From Desulfovibrio sp. (lineage in GTDB: Bacteria; Desulfobacterota; Desulfovibrionia; Desulfovibrionales; Desulfovibrionaceae), in contig JAIWOE010000056.1 of NCBI GenBank assembly GCA_020217165.1, positions 1 through 18,624 of the forward strand: a stretch of 18,624 bases of DNA, given 5' to 3'. This document shows positions 14,404 through 18,624 of the stretch, in pieces. Made by a program: the position numbers and the translations under genes. Under the pieces are notes generated by a model. The model made no database searches. It worked only from the letters and a program-made list of their open reading frames with translations, and was not told the origin of the DNA. Numbering within the stretch: position 1 is the first letter of the stretch; every line of letters begins with the position of its first letter.

Positions 14404-15224
14404 GCGCCACCCCCCTCGGTCCATTCCAGCTCCAGGGCCACGGGCGGCGGAGGCGGCACGTTCTCCCCGCCACCCCGCTCCAGGCGAAGTTCTTCATCCT
14501 CGTCCGCGCCGGCAGGGGGGCCCGCCAGCAGCAGCACGGCGTTGCCCGGCCGCCACGTTGCCGCGTCCACCAGGGGCTGCAGCAGGCCGGCCAGGTCCGG
14601 CAGGGGCGCGTCCGGAGGCGGCGGGTCAAAGTCCCAGCCTCCGGCCGGTGTCCAGCCGGCCCAATTGTAGGGCCAGCTCGTGGCCCAAGGGCCAAAGGCG
14701 CTGACCATGGCGTCATAGCTCTGTGTCCAATTGCCCTGGACGATGCACCAGTCGTAGATTTCCTCCACAGTGGCCATGATGGCCGCCATGCCCTCGGGGG
14801 TGGACGGGTCTCGCTGGCCATGCCATGTCAGATTCCCCCAAAACAGGGCCACGGCATCCGCCTGGACGGTGGTCAGGCCGGGCGTTTCCGCCACGTCTGC
14901 CACCAGCTCCTCCAGCACCAGGGACAACGCCTCGGCGCTGCCAGGGGGATCGGCATCCACCACCCCGTCGCCGGGATGATGCGCTCGGAACCGCCCGCCC
15001 CCCACCAGTTGCAGCCCCGTGAGGGCCACCCGGGTCAGGGTCGCCCCCTGGGGCACGGCCAGGCCCCGGAAGCACCACCAAGCATGCAGCCCCCGGTACC
15101 CGCCGCCGTAGACGTCGGGATGCTCCCCGGGCCGGTGCCAGGTGAGGCGGAGGTCGTGGGAGTGATGCAACTCCAGTTGCCCGGCGTCCCACGGATGGGC
15201 CAGGGGAACCACCTGCGTGGGCAT
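14400..15224 (-). CDS. phage protein of unknown function, 274 residues
   Basis: Not recognised. The first 75 residues are beta-type with many aromatic residues (HHSHDLRLTWHRPGEHPDVY, GLHAWWCFRGL). Residues about 90-160 are helical and acidic. Residues about 165-200 are Trp-rich (GPWATSWPYNWAGWTPAGGW). Then come a Pro/Asp-rich linker and a charged tail with a run of Pro (PPPPP) near the end. GGAGG lies eight bases before ATG 15224, and the start is three bases after the stop of the upstream frameshifted gene; the end overlaps the next gene by four bases. This tight packing indicates one translational unit with its neighbours. A virion role is inferred from context only. Confidence 0.68.
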   Translation of the reverse strand: MPTQVVPLAHPWDAGQLELHHSHDLRLTWHRPGEHPDVYGGGYRGLHAWWCFRGLAVPQGATLTRVALTGLQLVGGGRFRAHHPGDGVVDADPPGSAEALSLVLEELVADVAETPGLTTVQADAVALFWGNLTWHGQRDPSTPEGMAAIMATVEEIYDWCIVQGNWTQSYDAMVSAFGPWATSWPYNWAGWTPAGGWDFDPPPPDAPLPDLAGLLQPLVDAATWRPGNAVLLLAGPPAGADEDEELRLERGGGENVPPPPPVALELEWTEGGGA

Positions 15225-15227
15225 GGG

Positions 15228-15784
15228 CTAATCCTCCACCTGCAGGGTGGTTTCCGACAGGGCGCCGCCCGCCAGGGTCACGGCGTTGCCCGCGCCGCCC
15301 AGGCTGGTGACATGCAACACCAGGATAGCTGCGCCGCAGGTGTCCCACGCCAGCACCGGGGCCAGGTAGTCGCCGCCGCCGGCGCTGTCCCGTAAGGCGC
15401 TGGCCTCGCTGGTCCGGGGCTCCAGCATGCCCGCCACATATAAGACGGCGTTGACTTGCCGCAGCACCACCGGCGTAATGACGGCCACGCCATCCGGGGC
15501 CGTGTGCCGGGGGCCACCACCAGCCGGTCACAGTCCCCCACGGCCACCAGGGAGGCCCCGTACCAGGCGTTCACGGCATGCACGGACGAGGCGGGCAGCG
15601 CCACCGGGTCCGGTGTGGCCACGGCCGAACGCAGCACGCGGGACCAGTCGGGCAATTGCCGCGAGGCGAAGTCCACCAGCTGAATGACGCGGCTGTCCCC
15701 CGTGGCTGTGGGCTGCACGGCGGTGCGGGTGGCGATGACGTCGCCGCCGCTCACGGCGCTGCGAATGCGGGTGCCAAGTTCCAT
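15228..15784 (-). CDS. phage protein split by a one-base frameshift, about 185 residues if restored
   Basis: Two reading frames together make one credible protein. The first starts at ATG 15784 (AAGGAG six bases upstream) and is convincing for about 92-96 residues (MELGTRIRSAV to DRLVVAPGTRP), after which it turns into Trp/Cys/Pro-rich nonsense ending at 15278. The second frame, from about 15495 to 15228, continues in good style (DGVAVITPVVLRQVNAVLYVAG to LQVED) and ends three bases before the next start. One added base between 15496 and 15513, where the minus strand has C4 and C5 runs, restores a single 185-codon frame. The cause may be a sequencing error in a homopolymer, a real mutation, or programmed -1 frameshifting. 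Sequence as it stands encodes two pieces: 15278-15784 and, from GTG 15488, 15228-15488. Function unknown; likely structural. Confidence 0.65.
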
Positions 15785-15807
15785 AGAAGGCTCCTTTGGG
15801 GGAGTGC

Positions 15808-15902
15808 TTGGGGGAGCAGGGCTCCCCCCAAACCCCCGCCAATGGGGTGTTATATGTCCCCCCTGTCGCAGGGGGCCCGGGGGGGCGCTGCCCCCCCGGC
15901 AT
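15808..15902 (-). repeat. hairpin-rich GC repeat, copy 2, inverted relative to copy 1
   Basis: Read on the minus strand it has the same order as copy 1: hairpin A (CCGGGGGGG, 15891-15899, with CCCCCCCGG, 15877-15885, loop CAGCG), a CCCCTGC segment forming B, and hairpin C (GGGGGAGC with GCTCCCCC, 15810-15817 and 15821-15828, three-base loop). The CATGCC start and GGCAGCG core match copy 1. About 25 extra bases, richer in A and T, lie between B and C. It fills the gap between the gene ending at 15941 and the gene starting at 15784. Confidence 0.65.
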
Positions 15903-15940
15903 GCTCCTCTCTTCCTCCGCCCTTCTTCTCCCTCTCCTGG

Positions 15941-18535
15941 CTACGCCTCCGGGAACGGGTACGGCGCGGGGGTGATGGCGCTGCCGGCGTAGCGGGTCAC
16001 GCCCTTGGTGATGCGCAGGGCCACCAACAGTCCGCTGAAGTATCGGGAGGCGTTGTCCCCGGCCCGGCCGATGCCCAGGGGGGACACCAACGTGCGCGGG
16101 GCGCCAGAAAAGCTGACGATGCCCTCCCGCACGCCATTGACGTACAAGGCCAGGTGCGTGCCCGTGAACACCCCGGCCAGGTGGTAGAGGGTGTTGGGGG
16201 CCAGGACGCTGGAACCCAACACGCTGAAATTGGTGTTGCTGGCGTTGGCCACCAGGAATTGGGCCTTGCCGTTCACCAGCTGCAGCTGCCAGGGCGTGTA
16301 GGCCCCGCCGCTGTTGCGCACGCCGCACCAGGTTTGCGAGGCTCCGCTGGCGGGCACGGTGTCGAACTGCAGCCAGGCTTCCACGGTGAATTCGGCATCA
16401 GGATAGAAGGCGTCGGACTGGGGCACGCTCAAATAGTCCCCGCTGCCGTCAAAGCGCAGGGCCGGCACGGGCAGGGCGGCCGTGTCCACGGCCACGTCTC
16501 CGTACCGGGTGACGGGTTTGCCTGTGGCATCCAGCACGGGCAGGGCGGCCGGGGCGTTGAGGCACAGTTGCACGAACTCGAAGGACGCATCCACGGTGCG
16601 CCAGGCCAGATGCAGGCGCGGGGCCTGTTCTGGCAACGCGTCCACCCCCAGGCCGCAGCACAGGAGGGAGGCCGCCAACGCCGGCTCCTCCGGCGTCAGG
16701 GGGGTCTGGTCCAAACAATGCAGGGTCAGACTGCTGCCGGGGTTCCAGTGGGGATGGGACAGCGCCTCCTGCACCACGTCCGTGAGGTCCGGGGAGGTGA
16801 GCACCTGGCCCGGCGCGGCGTCCCGGGGCAGGGACCAGGCCACGGCGGCGGTGGTGCCGGGCACGGCGTTCCAGTCGTCAAAATTGCGGGGCCTCGAGGC
16901 ATCGCCCAGGGCGCTGGCCTGCAGGGTCAGGGTGATGTCCTGTTGCGGATTGAACAGGCGGCGGTCGTGCAGGGCCTGGGGGGACACCGTCAGCTCCAGG
17001 GCCGCGGCGGTGACCTCCACCCCGGCCGGGATGGGCAGGTCCTCAAAGGTCAGGCAGGCGGCATGGCGCTTGTAGCCCGGCACCGGGGGCCACACCCCCA
17101 GGCGGATGACGGCTGCGCCGTGGGTCAGGCGGTTGTCTTCGGCCACCACCTGCATGACGTCGGCCCGGTGGCGCACGGGGAACACGGCGGCTCCCGTGGG
17201 CAGGGGCTCAACGGTGACGGGTGGGGCGGCTTCGCCGGCTGCTTCAACAGCGCCTTGGGATATGGCTGGGGGCGCATTGCCCGTCACCTGGCACGCCACG
17301 CCGAAGAACCAGCGCGGGCCAGCCCCGGCCGGGGCGCGCACGCTGGTGTAGGCCTCGATCTGCAACGCGTCGGCCACGGTCCAGATGGGGGTGAACAGGC
17401 CATATCCTGTTCCGGCCCCGGCAAAATACAGGCCGATGATCTTGAACTGCCCGCCGATGAGCCCCAGGACCACGCTGCCCGAGTCCCCGGGCTGGTTGGT
17501 GACGCCGCCGGAGGCCCCCGCGGCAAAGACCATCTGCCCCGTGAACACGGCGGCCAGGGTCTCCACAAACCGGGGCACGGCGTCCTGTTCCCAGCCGGGC
17601 AGGCGGGAATAGACATCGCCATAGCTGATGGTGCTGGCGGCGCTGGTGCTCAAGATGGTGCCCAGGGCCGGGGGCACGCGCCCCGTGGTGCGGCCGGCCT
17701 TGTAGATGGGCATCCCCCGCACCACCTCAGCCCGGGTGGCAAAGGGCAATGGCCCGGCGGTGATGTCCAGCATGCCCCAGGCGGCTTCCACCCCCGCATC
17801 CAGGGCAATGAGCCCGCCGTCCACGGTGTTGGCCGGGGCTGCAGGGAATTTCACCACAACATCCGGGAAGGGCCAGACGGCAAACCCCTCGTCAGGAACA
17901 CCATTTGGATGGTCCAGGCGGGTGGCCTCGGCAAAGGCCAGGGGCGCCATGCGCTTGGCCACGCCAATGCGGTCGCGTTCAGGGTGCCCCGTGTCCGGCA
18001 CAGCGGGCTGGTGCACCACCACGCGGCTGGGATCGTTCTCCCCGAACCAGGGACGGCCGTAGGACGGATGATAGGCCAGCCCCAGGCAATGGTTTTTGGT
18101 CAGCCCCACCAGCCGCCCGTCCCCGGCGTCCCGCACCACGGCCCCCAGGGTGCCGGCGGCTTCGGCGCACCAGGGCCAGCGGGCATGAAACATGGAAATG
18201 CCGCCCACCAGGGGCCGATGCCGGGCAATGGCCCGGTCGCAGCCAAGGTCGCGGACCTCGGGGCAGTTGCGGCGGGGCCGGGCCGTGGGCCGGGGCATGG
18301 TCACCACATCCGTGGGCACGCTGCCCCCTGGCCCCATGAGACGGGGGGGAACGACCGCTTCGGGGGGCAGCTCGTGCAGGGGCACCTTTTTAGGCACGGC
18401 CACCACCACGGCGGGCTGCCCCGTGTCCTTGCCGCCGGTGGTCTTGGTGCCGGCCATGACCAGGGTGGCGCCGGTGCGGGCCATGAGGTCCCGGGCCTGT
18501 TCCGCCACCATGGATTCCACACGCTGCATGCTCAT
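15941..18535 (-). CDS. phage-borne Nal1-like serine protease fused to DNRLRE-like and LamG-type domains
   Basis: An 864-residue protein of three parts. Residues 1-120 hold the leading segment usual in this protease family (GKDTGQPAVVVAVPKKVPL, GSVPTDVV, GGISMFH). Residues about 125-400 are a trypsin-fold protease: His149 in LTKNHCLG, Asp239 in NTVDGG, Ser352 in PGDSGSVV, with the typical KAGRTTG at 279-285. All three catalytic residues are present. Residues about 445-640 contain EDNRL and repeated beta strands with a FDDWN segment, like DNRLRE surface domains. Residues about 675-855 are a LamG/concanavalin-like jelly roll (ALRFDGSGDYLSV, FTVEAWLQF, YHLAGVF, LALYVNGV, ALRITKG). The start is ATG 18535, immediately after the upstream TAA. 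It has no signal peptide, so it is not secreted by Sec; it is probably a virion protein. Protease target is unknown: self-cleavage, virion maturation or host-surface proteins are all possible. Confidence 0.8.
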   Translation of the reverse strand: MSMQRVESMVAEQARDLMARTGATLVMAGTKTTGGKDTGQPAVVVAVPKKVPLHELPPEAVVPPRLMGPGGSVPTDVVTMPRPTARPRRNCPEVRDLGCDRAIARHRPLVGGISMFHARWPWCAEAAGTLGAVVRDAGDGRLVGLTKNHCLGLAYHPSYGRPWFGENDPSRVVVHQPAVPDTGHPERDRIGVAKRMAPLAFAEATRLDHPNGVPDEGFAVWPFPDVVVKFPAAPANTVDGGLIALDAGVEAAWGMLDITAGPLPFATRAEVVRGMPIYKAGRTTGRVPPALGTILSTSAASTISYGDVYSRLPGWEQDAVPRFVETLAAVFTGQMVFAAGASGGVTNQPGDSGSVVLGLIGGQFKIIGLYFAGAGTGYGLFTPIWTVADALQIEAYTSVRAPAGAGPRWFFGVACQVTGNAPPAISQGAVEAAGEAAPPVTVEPLPTGAAVFPVRHRADVMQVVAEDNRLTHGAAVIRLGVWPPVPGYKRHAACLTFEDLPIPAGVEVTAAALELTVSPQALHDRRLFNPQQDITLTLQASALGDASRPRNFDDWNAVPGTTAAVAWSLPRDAAPGQVLTSPDLTDVVQEALSHPHWNPGSSLTLHCLDQTPLTPEEPALAASLLCCGLGVDALPEQAPRLHLAWRTVDASFEFVQLCLNAPAALPVLDATGKPVTRYGDVAVDTAALPVPALRFDGSGDYLSVPQSDAFYPDAEFTVEAWLQFDTVPASGASQTWCGVRNSGGAYTPWQLQLVNGKAQFLVANASNTNFSVLGSSVLAPNTLYHLAGVFTGTHLALYVNGVREGIVSFSGAPRTLVSPLGIGRAGDNASRYFSGLLVALRITKGVTRYAGSAITPAPYPFPEA

Positions 18536-18624
18536 TTAGACCGCCCAGTCCGGCGTGGTCTGGCCGGTGTTGGGGTTCGAGCCGGGCACGGGCTCCCAGA
18601 CGGCCAGGGCCGCGCCGCCCAGGG
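18536..18624 (-). CDS. phage gene, last 28 codons only
   Basis: The frame is open from the window edge to TAA at 18536-18538, whose last base is followed directly by ATG of the protease gene, so the two are coupled. The 28 visible residues (ALAVWEPVPGSNPNTGQTTP and a final DWAV) have no recognisable family. The start and most of the gene lie to the right of the window. Confidence 0.6.
   Translation of the reverse strand, partial: LGGAALAVWEPVPGSNPNTGQTTPDWAV

Larger units (their letters stand above)
9124..18624 (-). mobile_element. phage structural (tail/decoration) module, prophage or remnant, open at the right edge
   Basis: All genes here run on the minus strand, mostly with overlaps of four bases or gaps under 15 bases. 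Several have phage virion signatures: a collagen-like and beta-helix fibre with the DHSALTGLG/DHPQY linker, a small IRPLRA...AGTA tail-associated protein, two decoration-type beta proteins, a BppU-N-like protein, and a LamG protein. No integrase, repressor, terminase, portal or lysis gene is in view, and no att site was identified, so completeness is unknown. The left limit is placed at the last clear phage gene; the true boundary may be anywhere in 8485-9123. GC content is high through most of the block and clearly lower in the fibre gene. Confidence 0.7.

Noticed and set aside
11119..14670. Open frame of 1183 codons on the plus strand across the phage module
   Set aside because: It lies antisense to six tightly packed genes with good start signals, is dominated by Gly, Pro, Arg and His, and arises from few stop codons opposite GC-rich coding sequence.
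15278..15490. Tail of the first frame of the split phage gene as real protein
   Set aside because: Past the C runs it is rich in Trp, Cys, Pro and Arg, overlaps the convincing second frame, and does not fit the style of its own N-terminal part.
1..18624. tRNA, rRNA, CRISPR array, integrase or att core
   Set aside because: No cloverleaf, rRNA segment, regularly spaced repeat, integrase motif or convincing long direct repeat was found by reading; the only dispersed repeat is the hairpin element.

Overview
The window comes from a GC-rich sulfate-reducing deltaproteobacterium (Desulfovibrionaceae). The best marker is a tetraheme cytochrome c3 precursor at 5166-5579. Its mature part, from VDVPADG onward, looks from memory very close to Desulfovibrio (Megalodesulfovibrio) gigas cytochrome c3, including the heme-site spacing and the ends of the chain, but it is not identical. 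M. gigas or a near relative such as M. paquesii is therefore the best guess; this is recall, not a database result.

Left half (1-8484), ordinary chromosome. A two-gene FAD oxidoreductase unit comes first (end of a GlpA-like subunit with a BFD-type [2Fe-2S] motif, then its flavoprotein partner). It converges on a secreted dienelactone-hydrolase-family enzyme. Then come a membrane PAS sensor histidine kinase with a clear terminator, cytochrome c3, a 136-residue unknown protein, a two-ACT-domain phosphoserine phosphatase (SerB), and a convergent unknown coiled-coil protein.

Junction (8485-9123). This stretch holds a complete transcription unit on the minus strand that ordinary gene calling misses. 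In order of transcription it has an 8-bp dyad at about -115, a near-consensus sigma-54 promoter (TTGGCACG-N4-TGGCT, 12 of 13 positions), a leader of about 200 nt with a very G-rich tract, a good Shine-Dalgarno site, a 47-codon single-membrane-segment protein, and a perfect-stem intrinsic terminator 33 bases after the stop. I regard this as the most interesting item in the window.

Right part (9124-18624), phage structural module, all on the minus strand and running off the right edge. In order of transcription: the end of one unknown gene; an 864-residue protein joining a Nal1-like trypsin-fold protease to a DNRLRE-like region and a LamG/concanavalin-like domain; a gene split by a one-base frameshift; two unknown beta-rich proteins; a BppU-N-like protein; two related small decoration or fibre-type proteins; a collagen-like, beta-helix tail fibre; and a small tail-associated protein. 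Most are joined by 4-base overlaps or gaps of a few bases. Two copies of a hairpin-rich GC repeat, in opposite orientation, sit in the only long gaps and bracket a three-gene block. No integrase, att site, tRNA, rRNA or CRISPR array was seen, so whether this is a whole prophage, a remnant or a tail-like particle cannot be decided from the window.
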